Part shown: positions 10,513 to 21,562 of the stretch, piece by piece
Layout of the letters: each line of letters starts with the position of its first letter
Position numbering within the stretch: the stretch's first letter is position 1
Origin: Aurantiochytrium sp. KH105
Taxonomy: Eukaryota; Sar; Bigyra; Thraustochytrida; Thraustochytriidae
DNA length: 64,000 bases
Direction: 5' to 3'
Assembly: GCA_003116975.1 (NCBI GenBank)
Contig: BGKB01000020.1
Location: 248,001-312,000 of the forward strand
The notes under the pieces: generated by a model
The model's input: the letters and a program-made list of their open reading frames with translations, nothing else
Told to the model about the DNA's origin: nothing
Database searches by the model: none
Position numbers and translations under genes: made by a program

Positions 10513-13500
10513 ACAGAAAAAGCTGGCGTTTTCCAGCAATTGAACCCGTAGCTTGTTCTTGGTGTGGAGCAGTCCGGCGTTGCGGAACGAGCCAACCTAG
10601 CCTGCTGTAACAGCAGCTGCAGCTGCGCGCCTTCCGGGTCAGTGGAGCAGCTCTAGCTAGGTTCAAAGATTGCACTCTCGATGATTGTTGCCGCGGTGGT
10701 GTAGGGTGGTGTAGCTCGGCCGTCTTTTTTCGCGTGAGATCGTGCAGCAGCTTCAGCTGCAGCCTGGTGACCTAATTGGCAGTCTCGCCCACCTCTGCTA
10801 TCACCCTACTGCAAGCCTTGCTAGCCGCGAACTTTTTTAGTCTATTTCTTTCTTTTCTTTTTTTTCTTTTCCTCTTCATCTTCTTTTTCTCTCTCTCCGG
10901 CCCTCGATCTCCCTCTCAGCCACATGATTCACTGTCCCTCACGCACCTTGAAAAAGTATTTTTATAATTTATAAAAAAAACTAGTTTCTGCCACTGGCCG
11001 CCTCCTTTCTTCCTCGCCGCGTCTACCTTGCTTCCTTTTCCCCCCCTTGCTTCCTTCCTTGCTTCCGCACCTCGAGAGAACTTTGAAGAAAATGAAGGCG
11101 ACCGTGATCGAGCCAGAGCCGCACCAGGTAAGTCGAAGTCACAGCATCGTGGCAAACTTTCAGGTAGGCAGGCAGCGCAGTCAAGCCAAGCAGGAGACTT
11201 GCCAACGTTTTGTCAGGTGGTCAGCGATTCGTCGACGACTGTCTTGGCGGTTTTCGTGGGCGGAGGGCGCGTCGAATGTCGCGAGAAGAACGATGCAGCA
11301 GGTACTGAAGCAAGTGATCAAGTAACGGGACGCGGAGCCACGGGTTTTCCGAACGAAGCCTTCAGAGCAAGGCTTCGGCTACTCCTCCAAATAGTTGAGG
11401 TATAGGCAAGAAGCACATTGGCCCTCCGATGTTGCCAGCAGCAACTGGCTGCTGCAGCCTCGCGAGGATCTTTGCTTTTTCACTTTCATTTTTATGCATC
11501 TGTATACATTTTACCTGGCCGGAGCATCTTCTCGGTTACGAGAAAGACTGGTATTGCTGCCTTGAGAATGAGTAAACGGAGACAATGAATTTTGCTATTC
11601 GCCCCTACCTCAAAAAGCACCGACAGCGAGTCGCATGCCATTTCGTGCGCACACCACACGCCCTAATTCGAGGCAAGTCAAGTCAAGGTGAGAAAATCGT
11701 TGCAGCGCCGCAACGCCGACGAAGCAGGGACAATGAGAAGAACGCACAAGCTTTTCCTAGACTTTAGGGCGATTTTTCAGTTCTATTTTTCGTGGCATCC
11801 AACAGCGAATCCGTGCAGCCACCAAGATAGTAATTAGCGGCAGAATGGTCATGGCATGGTATGGCCTGGCGGCGCGAAACGAAACGTGTCCAGCCATCTT
11901 TCGATGTTGACTTCCGTAGCGGTTTCTTTGGCGACGAGCAGGGAGTTTCCTTTCTTGGAATGTGGTTCTCGGTCCCCTTTTCTTGGATTCCCTTCTCTGC
12001 GAAACCGCGATCAGCTAGTGCAGCCTGCCTGAGCCAGCCAGTTGAGGCCAGCACTCCTCCCGCACGCGAGTCGGTCGCTGTCGCTGTACTGGCTGCACGT
12101 ACATTCATTCTTGCGTCCTCTCAGCCAGCCAGCTTCTTTTCATCGATCGGCCTCATTCACATCGATGCATTGTCTGCTCTTAAATTCTAGCAAACAAAGA
12201 AAGGAGAACAAGAAATTCACATGCACGTTATGCAACTCCTGCATCTCAAGCACGCCACGCCCGGCACTGGGCAACGGCGTGCGTGCATGCATGAGAACTC
12301 GAGCTTCCTGGATTTCCCACGCGGCGATCTCAAGCACCTCCGCCTCCGGTCCGTCGATGCCAGCTAGCTATCTCGCCCGCTGCCGCTGCGGCTGGCGACT
12401 AGCTAGCTCCAGGCCCCGACGCCGATGCAAGTACCTCCGCCTCGGCCGGAGGGCTGGCGTCCTCCGCGTTGCAGGACCTCCGGCCCAGGTGCGAGCCGCT
12501 TCCGCAGCGCACCTGAGCTGCTGCTTGTATTGGCTGCTGCCTTCGCGGGTGCGCCGTGGCCGAGGTGTGCATGCATGCATGGATGGATGTACGCTGCACA
12601 TCCTGCGGCGCATCTCCCTTCAACGAGGGCGCTCGTCCCATGAGCACCCTGGTCATGTCACCACCGTGGCAGGCAGCTAGGCAGGTAGGCCACGCGAACT
12701 CGAACTCGAACCCGAACTCGACCTCAAGAAAAAGAAGTCCGGAGGCGGTGCACCGCGCGACCGCGCTCGTACATGCGCACGTACGTCTACGTATGCCGCC
12801 GGGACGCTGCGCCGCGAGGGCAGGCGGAGGGAGAAGGCGAGGCGAGGCGAGGCGAGGTGAGGCAGCGCAAGGCACGGCAAGATATTTTTCAGGAAGAGAG
12901 ACGAGGGTCACACGGGAGGGCCGCTCTAACAGGCACTCGTGCTGCAGACAGTTGCCGCGGAGAACGCGGAGGCCGCGTCGAGGATGCCGATCGAGCTGGC
13001 GCGGGGCGGCTCGAGGGGATTTCCACGGACGCAGCGCGAAGGCGGGATGCGGAGGGCAGGAAAGTTATGAAAGAGGAAAAGAGGGAGGGAGGGCGGCGCC
13101 GGAGAGGCGCCGGCGCGTGGGAATTCTCACTGCGCGGATCCCAGTGACGGCGGCGTGGTGGGAACGAGAAGCGGAAGCAGCTGCAGCCGCTCCTCTGCCA
13201 CAAGCAGCCAGAAAGAAGCTCGCCGCAACGCAGCGCAACCGCGCAGCGCCTGGCTGTTCGGTTGGCTCAGCCCCTCCTTCCCTCCCTTTGACCGTGTCCT
13301 CGTTCGCTTGCCGAGCCTGCTCGTGTTGCCGATGTTGATCGCTGTCGATCGATTGACAATGGATAAAGTCCCAGCCCGGCTGCTGGCCCAACTGCGATCC
13401 GCGTCGCATCGGCCGCGCCCGCTGTGGCCGCGCCGCCTCCGGCGCCCGCAACGATGGCTGTGGCTGCAGCAGCAGCCTGGCAGCTACCATTGGCTAGTCA

Positions 13501-13734
13501 CAGAACTCGGCGGCGCAGCGCGTCACCGGTCAGTCAGCTCCGCACAGCGCGCAGCGCAGGCGGCGCGCTCGCTGTGCTGCGTGGCTGCAGGGGCAGCAGC
13601 CAGCCAGAAGCTAGATCTGCATGGCCCGCCCGCACGGCCGGCCCGCGCCGCGGCAGCTTCCCGGAGCGCCCAGGGAGACCGTGGCGCCGCGCCGTCTGGC
13701 GCCGAAGCCGCGACCTGCAGCTGGCGGCGTGCGA

Positions 13735-13870
13735 TGCGAGGAAACGAAGGGAAAGGGAGGGAAAGGGGTGGAAGGGAAGGGAAAGGGATGGGAGGGAAGG
13801 GAAAGGAAGGAAAGAAAGCTTGAAAGAAAGAAAAAAAGGAAGAAAAAAAGAAGAAAAGAAAGGGAGGGAC
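13735..13870. repeat. Polypurine tract (GGGAAA-type)
   Basis: About 135 nt, nearly all A/G, built of GGAAGGGAAAGG-type repeats that pass into AAAGAAAGAAAA. It is the reverse-strand equivalent of the polypyrimidine tracts nearby. Confidence 0.85.
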
Positions 13871-14698
13871 GCCGCGGGGGAGAGATTGACGAGGCGAGTC
13901 GCCGAGTGACCTCACGCACACGGCAAGGCAGGGCAAGGAAAGGCAAGTTGTATGCAAGGGCCGGGCAGGGCAGAGGCAGGACTCTCATGACAGCCAGAGC
14001 AAAGGCGCGCGGAACGTACCTACGCACGTACGTGCGTACATATATGTAAACGGTGGCGGCTGCCTCCGCTACCGGCCTCCGTTCCTGCCGGGGCGGATGA
14101 TCTCCTGGCCTTGATCCAGCCCTCCCTCCCCACCTTCCGGCCCGTCGTCAGCAGCGGGCGGCGGCTCGCGGCGTGGAGGCCGATGCCGTCGTTCAGGCGG
14201 CGCGAGCCGCGCAGGCCGGCCAGCACCGCGGCGATGGCGACATGGCGGCAGGCTCGAGCTGGCCGGCCTCTGCATCGCTGCTGCAGCTGCCAGCTGCTGC
14301 GTGGCACTCATGTGAGAGAGAGAGAGCGCGGAGAGAAAGAAATGCCCGTGGCGCCGCCTGCCGTCCGCGTCCGTGGCCGGCCCCGCAGGAGGGGTCGTGC
14401 GGGACGACTGTGGACTCTATCGGAGCCTCGCGGACCCAGGCGCGGTCGCTATCGCGGGAAACGCGAATGAAAGCCCGACCGATAGGAGATTGATCGGGAA
14501 ATAAAGGGCGACAGCGACCAGTGGCGCGAAATGGAAAGATGCGGCCTGAACAGGCTGCGCTCCTTGCTGCCTTCCTGCCCGAGGAGCGGCCGAGGCTGCT
14601 CGTGCTGGTGCTGTAGGGCGGGCCCCGGTGGGTGCGCGGCCAAGTAGCAGAAGCGACGCAGTGGGCGCAGGGGCGACCCCAAGAGGGAAAGAGGGAGG

Positions 14699-14707
14699 TA
14701 TAAAAGG
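14699..14707 (+). promoter_or_regulatory. Isolated TATA-box-like motif
   Basis: TATAAAAGG in GC-rich surroundings. It could mark an unrecognised plus-strand transcription start near 14730. No confirmed gene follows, so this is a weak call. Confidence 0.25.
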
Positions 14708-16775
14708 TAACCAGGGGCGTCAATCAACGAATCCCGGCGTGGTCGCTCCGGGAGCCACTCGGATCGCGGCGTTCCCCCACCAAGCGCCGGGCGCCGTCTG
14801 AGCGCAGGCTGTGGGGCCGGGGCGCCCGCTGGCCTGCGAGCCAGCCCGCCTCTGCGCTTTGTTTTTTCTTTTGTTTTTCCTTTTCCTTTTCTTTTTTATT
14901 TTCTTTTTCCACATAAAATTCTTTTCAAACTTTTATTTTTATTTTAGTTTTTCTTTTTCTGGGTTTTCTTCGCGCAGTGCAGGCAAAGACTAGCTTGCTC
15001 CGTCGGTCTATCGGTCTGTCAGTCATCGTGCCAGCCAGATGCCTCGATCTTATCTCCAGCGCCGTCTCATACTCTCTCCCCCTATTCCTCCCGCGCCCCG
15101 CGGAGTCCACGAGTCGGAGCCGCGGCGCGAGAATTCGCCGTTCTCTCATCTCGGGTCTCTCTGTTCTGGGCTCTGCATGAATCTCTGTCTGTTCTTCCCT
15201 CCCCGCAGCTGCGACACGAACCAAGCCGGCTGTGCAAGCGTCTCATCTCATCACATGTCGTCGCGTCTTGTCGCGTCTCGCTCAACTCGTCTTGCTCTTC
15301 TCATCTCGCTCTTCTCCGTCGCGTCTCCGCGTCCTCCGCTCCGCCGTTGCGTCCAGCTGTCGCCTCGTCTCGAGCGAGCCCCGCCAGCGCGGGGACAGAC
15401 AGAAAGTGGGCGCGCGCCCGCGGTCGTACGCACGGCGGCACCCGCACGAAGCGCCAGAAGCCGAGCGACCTTCAGCATCGTGCGGCCACACCACCATCTG
15501 CAGCAGGCAGGCAGCGAGCAGCAGCAGCAGGCGGCGGCGACTGCGTGCGTTCGGCCGGGGGGGACGCCGCGCACGCAACAAGAAGCCTCCGCGACCAAGC
15601 GAAGAGCATCGCAGCAAAGAAATCCAAGGCCGAAGAAAGCAAACAAGGGAAGAAAGATCCGCGGGGCGCGCATTTGCGAGAAGCAAAGAACGACATCAAG
15701 AAACGCAAACTTTGCAGCAGCTGCACGAGACCTGCGAGGCAAAGCGCTGGCCACCGCGACGCAGACGCGCGCCACAGACAGACGAAGCTGGCACGCGAGA
15801 CCGCGCGACAGCGTCCCACCTGGCTGGCTGGCGGCGCGACGCGCACGACGCAGGGCGGCGACGCCTCTCTCTGCCGCCGCTCTCCGGCAGCCGTCCGGGC
15901 GGAGGCGGCAGGCCGGCGGGGGCCCGAGGCCGGGCGCGGAAGCGGAGCGGCGGGACGGCAGACAGACGACGCTGCGCAGCGCGGCCGGGAAGAATGGCGG
16001 GCGGAGGAAGGGAGGGAGGGAGGAGGGATTAGGCAAGGCGCAGGAAGAGAACGGCAGAGCAGGCGCGGATGCGAGGACGGAGCACATCCCGCGGGGAGCA
16101 ACGCGGAGGAGGAGAAGGCAAGGTGGAACGAGATACACGGCGAGGCGAGGCAAGGCGAGAGCCCGGGCGAGCAGTTGCGAGCCAAGCTGGGTCTGGAAAA
16201 GCTGGCGGCGGCGCGGCTGCGTTCGCGCTGCCGTGCGGCGACTTCAGTTTGTACTTGCTTGGCGCTACGGTTTGTCATGGTATTACTGCCAAGTCGCCGG
16301 TGTGGCGCGGTCAGCCGCTGGCTGCAGCTGCTGCTGCTGCTGCTGCAGGTGATTATTTTTTTTTTCCAAGGCGAGGGCGGGCGATGACGCGGAGGAGGAG
16401 GAAAGGAGCGTAGCTGAATGCAGAGCAGCAGCAGCAGCAGCAGAGAGCAGCGCACAGCAGCAGCAGCAGCGCAGCGCACTGCTCAGCGGCGCAGCGCAGG
16501 CAAGAAGGGCGACCGCGAGCGGCGTGGAGATGCACACGCGGCGGATGGTGGGCAAAGGTTTTTTTGGTGCTCTTCTTGTCTGTCGTTGACGTTGTTGACG
16601 TTGGTGTTGTTGCTGTCGCGCTGATCTTCTTCCTTTATGGTCGCAATGGCGTCGTTTGACGTCCGGGGTCGAGCTCCTTGAAGTTGTGCGGGTTGGTCCT
16701 GGAGAGAGCTGGAAATGTAAAAGGGAGCCCGTTGCTTCCGCGAAAGTTCGAGCGATGAGAAGAGGCGGGCAGTGG

Positions 16776-16801
16776 CCAGCCAGCCAGCCAGCCAGCCAGC
16801 C
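16776..16801. repeat. Tetranucleotide array (CAGC)n
   Basis: Six tandem CAGC units, inverse in sense to the GGCT array at 8011-8034. Confidence 0.9.
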
Positions 16802-17788
16802 TGCCAGTCAGCCATCCTGCAGGCAAGCCAGCTATAGCCTGTACTGCCGAAGACGCGTCACTTGCTTTGCTGTGCGCGTTCAGACGTGATGGGAAAGATT
16901 GTCATCTAGCTCTGGCTGGCTAATAGCGTGATCAGTTTGCTTCATCGTGCCAGCAAGGGGTGACCTGCGGTAGGGTGGCCATTATGTGCAAAGTCTCCAG
17001 CGACGCGACATGGAGCCGCCTCTTTACGAGTCATTGCGAGCCATCAGCGCGGCCCCTCTCTGTCAGGCATGAGGAGGGTATCAGCTTTCAATGAAAGAGC
17101 TATTAGGCATGGCCGTTAGGACCTATCAACCAACATCTATGAGCTTCTCCTGACCGAACGAAACCAAAAACAACTCTGATCCGCTCGCTCGTAGGATTCG
17201 CATATTGATGGCAGGAATTTTTGCAACCTGAGCATCGCATGAGCACTGGGTCTAAGATGTAATGAACAAAAACTGATGTTAAAAAAACCTGAGCATCGCA
17301 AGGCGCGACCAAAGGTTTATACTTCTGTCCTTGCAGTTGGCAAAGTCGTTCATTCTGCAACGCTCCCGCCTTGAATGGGCATCGTGATAGATAGCAAGAC
17401 TATTCCGTGGGAAATGGAAATGACGTGAGGCAAGCCTTACCTTGACGGCCGTACTCTCGTGCGACATTGAATAATGTCTCACGCACAGCGCTTGCACAGT
17501 TCGTCTCACCACACCTGGAATTGTCCTACAAGCGTACATAGCATTACAAGCAATGCATCTGCCATCAGCGATTTTATATCTTTTAGAGCACCGCAAGAAA
17601 TGAATCGTCGTGTATCGGGGCACGAAAGTCTGCCTCCTTGCTTTCCTTTGCAACTAGAGATGTCGAATCGTAGCAGGGAGAACAGCAGCTCAGAAAGAGA
17701 CTTACGAGTGCTTTGCAGTCGTCGCATGCAAGGATAAAAAATCACAATAGAAAATCATTGTTCCGCTACCACCAAAGAAACAATCTCT

Positions 17789-19918
17789 TTACACAATGGA
17801 CACCGGGTCCTTCTTCGGAGACGCGACGAGCTCAACGCCACGCAAAGCGCGCAAGGCCTGATCGAGCGTCCCCGTCATGAACGAGGTCGGGAACACAAGA
17901 TCTCCCTCAGCGCTCACGCCGCCTGCAGCCTCCTCCGGAAGCGTATGCAGCCAGGGCAGCACAGGGCGGTGGCCCACACTTTGCAAATGCAAATTCTGCT
18001 TGTCAATCGCATCTCGTACGGGTCCCTTGACATTACATGCAACGAGCGAGATTTTGCGCGCAAACAGAGTGTGCTGAATTTCCTCCAGCATTTCCAAGCC
18101 CGCCACGTCAATGCTGTTCACGCCCTCGCAAGTCAGCACGACGGCCGGACGCGAACTCGCCTCCGCGTCGACAATCAAGTTCGCCTCTGAAACGGCCCGA
18201 AAGAGCACAGCGAGCACATGCGTGCGATTGGCAAAGTTCAGTCCCGCGTCAACGCGAAAGATGACCGCATTTTCTGGCCGTTCCGCATTGGGGAAGCGTA
18301 AAACATTGCGGTACACCGCCTCGTCGCACGCGTTGGCGTCCAGTCCAGGGACCTTGCCGAGCACAGCCGTGTGCGGAAACGCGAGCTTGCGCAGCAGAAT
18401 GAGCACCGAACACGCAAAACCGACCGCAAGCCCGATCTCCGTGCCCAGGCAAAGCGTCGCCAGCATCGTCAGCATCATGACATAGAAATCCTCCCGGTCC
18501 ACCTTAAAGGCCACCCGCATCGCGGTAAAGTCGAAAAGGCCAGAAACCGCAACAAAGACAATCGCAGCAAGCACGTTCTTGGGCATGTAGAAAAACGTCG
18601 ATGTCAATGAGAAAATCACCATGAGCACAATCAGCGCGCTAATGATCGATGCAACGGGCGTGTTTGCACCCGCAGAATCGTTCACGGCAGTACGCGAAAA
18701 ACCACCAGTGACAGGGTACGTGTTAAAGAACGAGCCCACCAAGTTCGCCACGCCCAGGCCCGAAAGCTCATGGCTCGGGCTAATCTCGTACTCGTGAGAA
18801 CGCGCAAAGCGGTCCGCCACGGCAAAGGACTCCATGAATCCAAGAATGGAAATCACCAGCGAGCTCACAAAGAGATCCGGAAAAATCTCCGACAGGTTCG
18901 AAAAATCCGGCGCCCTCGGGGCAGGCATGCCTTGCGGCACATCTCCGACAATCGGCAAGGTTTCCTTCGAGTATCCGTGCTCCGAGTACAAATAGTCCGT
19001 CACGAGCGTTCCGATAATGACGACAATCAGGGCTCCCAAACTCGAGGCGTAAAAGAGCACCCGGCGCATGATGTTGCGCACGCGCGCAGGCGTCATGGCA
19101 GTCGCGTTTTCGTTCTCCGGCTCCGGCTTTGTTAGGTGGCGTTTCGCATAACGCAAGCCCAAGAGAATGAGGGTCGCAACGATCCCCATCGTAATCGTTG
19201 TCGGGTTCGTGTCCGGCAAGTGCTCAAGGGCATAAAAGAGCGTCTGGATCGGAAACGAGTAACGCGGGATCGAAAAACCCAAAAAGTGCTTGAGCTGGCT
19301 CAGTGCAATGACCATCGCCGCGCCTGCCGTGAAGCCCACCAAAACAGAGTGCGAAAGAAAGTTGGCGAGAATCCCAGCGCGCGCGAGACCCAGCAGCGCG
19401 CTGATGAGACCCACAAAGAATGCCAACAGCGACGCGTATGCAATCTTTTCCTCCTCCGTGTGCATTCCCTGTGCCTCGATTGACTCTGCGACAAGCAACG
19501 AAACGATGGCCACAGGCCCCACGGCGAGCTGCTTCGAGGTCCCGAAAAAGGCGTATATGATGATGGGCATAAATGATGAGTACAAACCATACTGCGCTGG
19601 CAGAGTGGCAAGCAAAGCGTATGCCATGCCTTGCGGGATCAGCATCACGCCGACTGTAATGCCTGCTGTCAGGTCACCAGGAAGATCATTGCGAATGTCA
19701 TAGTTCTTGAGCGTGTTCACAATTGGCATCGCCTCATGTACATCGTTAATGGTTGGCCACCGCAGCTTCGGCCATCTGGACCCGCTTTCCTTGACGGGTC
19801 GGTGGCCCTCAAGCAGCTGCGTCGATCTCGCGTGTGCGATTTCCCCCGTGCTCTCGCTTGCCTCGCTCGGCGTCGTCCCGCCGGCCACCATCGGCAGATC
19901 CTCGTGCTCCTGCCCCAT
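17789..19918 (-). CDS. SulP/SLC26 family anion transporter with STAS domain
   Basis: A 709-aa product from ATG at 19918 (MGQEHEDLPMVAGG). The family moves sulfate or other anions by proton or sodium coupling or by exchange; the substrate here is unknown. Residues about 70-140 carry the signature DLTAGITVGVMLIPQGMAYA, followed by AQYGLYSSFMP and GPVAIVSLLVAE. About 10-14 hydrophobic segments follow, including the GFTAGAAMVIALSQLKHFLG region and SGLGVANLVGSFFNTYPVTGGFSRTAVN typical of the family. The C-terminal 120 aa form a STAS domain with VVLTCEGVNSIDVAGLEML. Length matches the family. The frame stays open upstream for another 321 codons, but that stretch is Arg-rich, unlike any SulP N-terminus, and GC-rich, so I exclude it; a 5' exon upstream cannot be ruled out. 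The gene diverges from the SANT/polyQ gene. Confidence 0.93.
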   Translation of the reverse strand: MGQEHEDLPMVAGGTTPSEASESTGEIAHARSTQLLEGHRPVKESGSRWPKLRWPTINDVHEAMPIVNTLKNYDIRNDLPGDLTAGITVGVMLIPQGMAYALLATLPAQYGLYSSFMPIIIYAFFGTSKQLAVGPVAIVSLLVAESIEAQGMHTEEEKIAYASLLAFFVGLISALLGLARAGILANFLSHSVLVGFTAGAAMVIALSQLKHFLGFSIPRYSFPIQTLFYALEHLPDTNPTTITMGIVATLILLGLRYAKRHLTKPEPENENATAMTPARVRNIMRRVLFYASSLGALIVVIIGTLVTDYLYSEHGYSKETLPIVGDVPQGMPAPRAPDFSNLSEIFPDLFVSSLVISILGFMESFAVADRFARSHEYEISPSHELSGLGVANLVGSFFNTYPVTGGFSRTAVNDSAGANTPVASIISALIVLMVIFSLTSTFFYMPKNVLAAIVFVAVSGLFDFTAMRVAFKVDREDFYVMMLTMLATLCLGTEIGLAVGFACSVLILLRKLAFPHTAVLGKVPGLDANACDEAVYRNVLRFPNAERPENAVIFRVDAGLNFANRTHVLAVLFRAVSEANLIVDAEASSRPAVVLTCEGVNSIDVAGLEMLEEIQHTLFARKISLVACNVKGPVRDAIDKQNLHLQSVGHRPVLPWLHTLPEEAAGGVSAEGDLVFPTSFMTGTLDQALRALRGVELVASPKKDPVSIV

Positions 19919-21562
19919 CGTCGTGTGCGTCCAGAACAAATGGCCTGCGCTCTCCACAATGTACTCGTCCTCCTCCGCCTCCTGCTCCTTGCTGGTCACT
20001 TTCGTGACACCAGGTGTACAACTACTTTTGCGTTCGGGTTCTGCCTCGCAGTGCGGACGCCTCCTTCGACTTTGCTGCTCTCTTGCTCTTGCTTGGGTCC
20101 GGGTCACTTCGTCCCTTGGCCCTTTCTTTCGGTTTCGGATTTGCCTCGGACGCTCGACAGGCCAGGCCGGCGCGCGGTCTTTGGCGCGCGGATATTTCGC
20201 GCACGGGCTCTCTCTTGACCATCTGTGCAAGGCCAAAGTGCCAAACCAAGTCCCACTTCGCTTCCACGTTTGTTCGAAACATCCAAACAACCAAAGAGCA
20301 CAGCAAGCAAGCAACGCAAGCGAATGCGACACGCAAGACGCAAAGCTCCGCGCCTCGGGGCCGCGGCGAGCGCGTTCCCGAGGCTGCGATGTCCGCAAAA
20401 TCGGCCGAGGCAGGCGTGCAGCCCCTCGCGGCCGGCCAGTCATGGAGACAGTGGAGGTGCGGGCTTCCCCTCGACCGCCTGCGCTCGGGAATCGGCCTGG
20501 CAGAATCGCTGCATGCGTGGCATGGCCGCTCTCGAAACGGATAAGCGCTGCGGAGATTTTCGACCACTTGCGCGCCCGCGCCGCTCCGCCAAGGACGGGG
20601 AGGGAGACGATGACGCAATGGCGGCGGCGGCTGGCCGGAGGAAACTTGCCTTTGAAATTGTGGTTCTTGAATCGTGCAGGCAGGCGCAGCCGCCAACGTA
20701 GCCAGCCAGAATGTGCTGGTGGGCTGGCGTGCGTGGCGCGGCGCGGCGGCGGTGGCGGCTGTAGAACTCCGCGGCGCGAGCACGGTTCGCCATCGACCCT
20801 GGTCGGTGATAATGAGAGAGAAAAACCGCGATGCAAATCGCCGCGGCCACGGACTCGTTCATTGTCCCCTCGTGCAAACATACTCGCGAGGAGCTAGGGG
20901 GTTACGGAACAGACTCTCAGTATACCCCATATGTGTGCCAACGAAGCTCTTAGACGGGGGCCGCGATAGGGGTGCGCAGGAACAGTATCCCCGTACTTGC
21001 CGCGAGGGTCAAAATAACGCACTTGGAGCCGCGAAAAGGTGTACTTGCAGCCCTGCGCCGGACCCTCGCGACAAGTAGGAAAGCAAGGGGAAAAAGTAGA
21101 GAAAGAAAGGAAGGGGGAAAAAAAGGAAAAAGAAAAATGTCAAAGCTTTCGAAGCGGGCAGGCAGAAACCAGTGCGCGTGAGCGGGACGGGAGCGGCCTG
21201 CTTGTCGGCGGCGCGCTCTCGTGGCGCGCGGGGCGCGCGAGCCGGAGTCCCGCCCCCCCCTTCGCGCCGGAGAGGAAGCGCCAAGCCCCCGCTCCCCCCG
21301 CGGAGGAGACAGACAGACAGACGGAGAGACGGAAAGAGGAGATTGGTTTGGACAGACAGACGGTTTTTGAAGGAGCCCAAAACAAACTACTCGGTGCCGG
21401 ATCGCGAACTCGAACTGCGCGTGGGCCAAGCGAGCGAGCGGCTCGGTGCCGCCGGGAGGACGTGCCTGTGCGCGCGCGCGTGCGTGATTCCTGAAATCGC
21501 TAGCCTCTTGGTTCGGTCCTGCAAAGAAGCGGATTTTGAAAAAAAGGGGGTGACTTGCTCAG
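19919..21562. promoter_or_regulatory. Divergent intergenic region, SulP / SANT-polyQ
   Basis: Region of 1.64 kb between two divergent start codons, so it should contain both promoters. The SulP-proximal half is open in several frames. The other half carries a polypurine tract (about 21077-21136) and GACA repeats near 21312-21326 and 21352-21362. No TATA box was identified with confidence. Confidence 0.5.

Larger units (their letters stand above)
8886..14697. other. Gene desert, part 2: palindromic tetranucleotide arrays
   Basis: No supportable coding region. Contents seen: polypyrimidine tracts at 8886-8985 and 10833-10907, a polypurine tract at 13735-13870, (GCAGCT) hexamer palindromes near 9740-9760 and 10612-10625, a long TGCC array (10463-10511), three separate clusters of TACGTACG-type palindromes (about 10314-10340, 12777-12797, 14014-14045), GCATGCATG clusters (12279-12294, 12565-12590) and several CTAGCTAG motifs (12360-12410). 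Short frames at 9508-9846 (minus) and 10012-10263 (plus) were inspected and carry no recognisable domain. Confidence 0.6.
14698..17788. other. Gene desert, part 3
   Basis: Begins with a TATAAAAGG box-like motif at 14699-14707, followed by a long polypyrimidine tract (14861-14966) that runs into a good 3'-splice-site-like sequence ending CGCGCAG near 14977. A plus-strand transcript is therefore possible, but the frames that follow (15.0-16.4 kb) are Arg/Ala-rich in several registers and have no domain. CTG/CAG runs sit at 16325-16350 and 16420-16475, and a CAGC array at 16776-16801. From 16.85 to 17.79 kb the DNA is less GC-rich and forms the 3' flank of the SulP gene. Confidence 0.5.

Noticed and set aside
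10530-10560. tRNA B-box-like GGGTTCAATTGC on the minus strand
   Set aside because: No matching acceptor, D-arm or A-box could be placed around it. Other GGTTCGA-like strings (for example near 5373) failed in the same way.
15039-16479. Several long Arg-rich frames on both strands
   Set aside because: Three or more frames open at once, no domain and simple-sequence content; typical of GC-rich non-coding DNA.
19919-20881. 321-codon N-terminal extension of the SulP frame
   Set aside because: Arg-rich, lies in a GC-rich divergent promoter region, and would make the protein far longer than the family.
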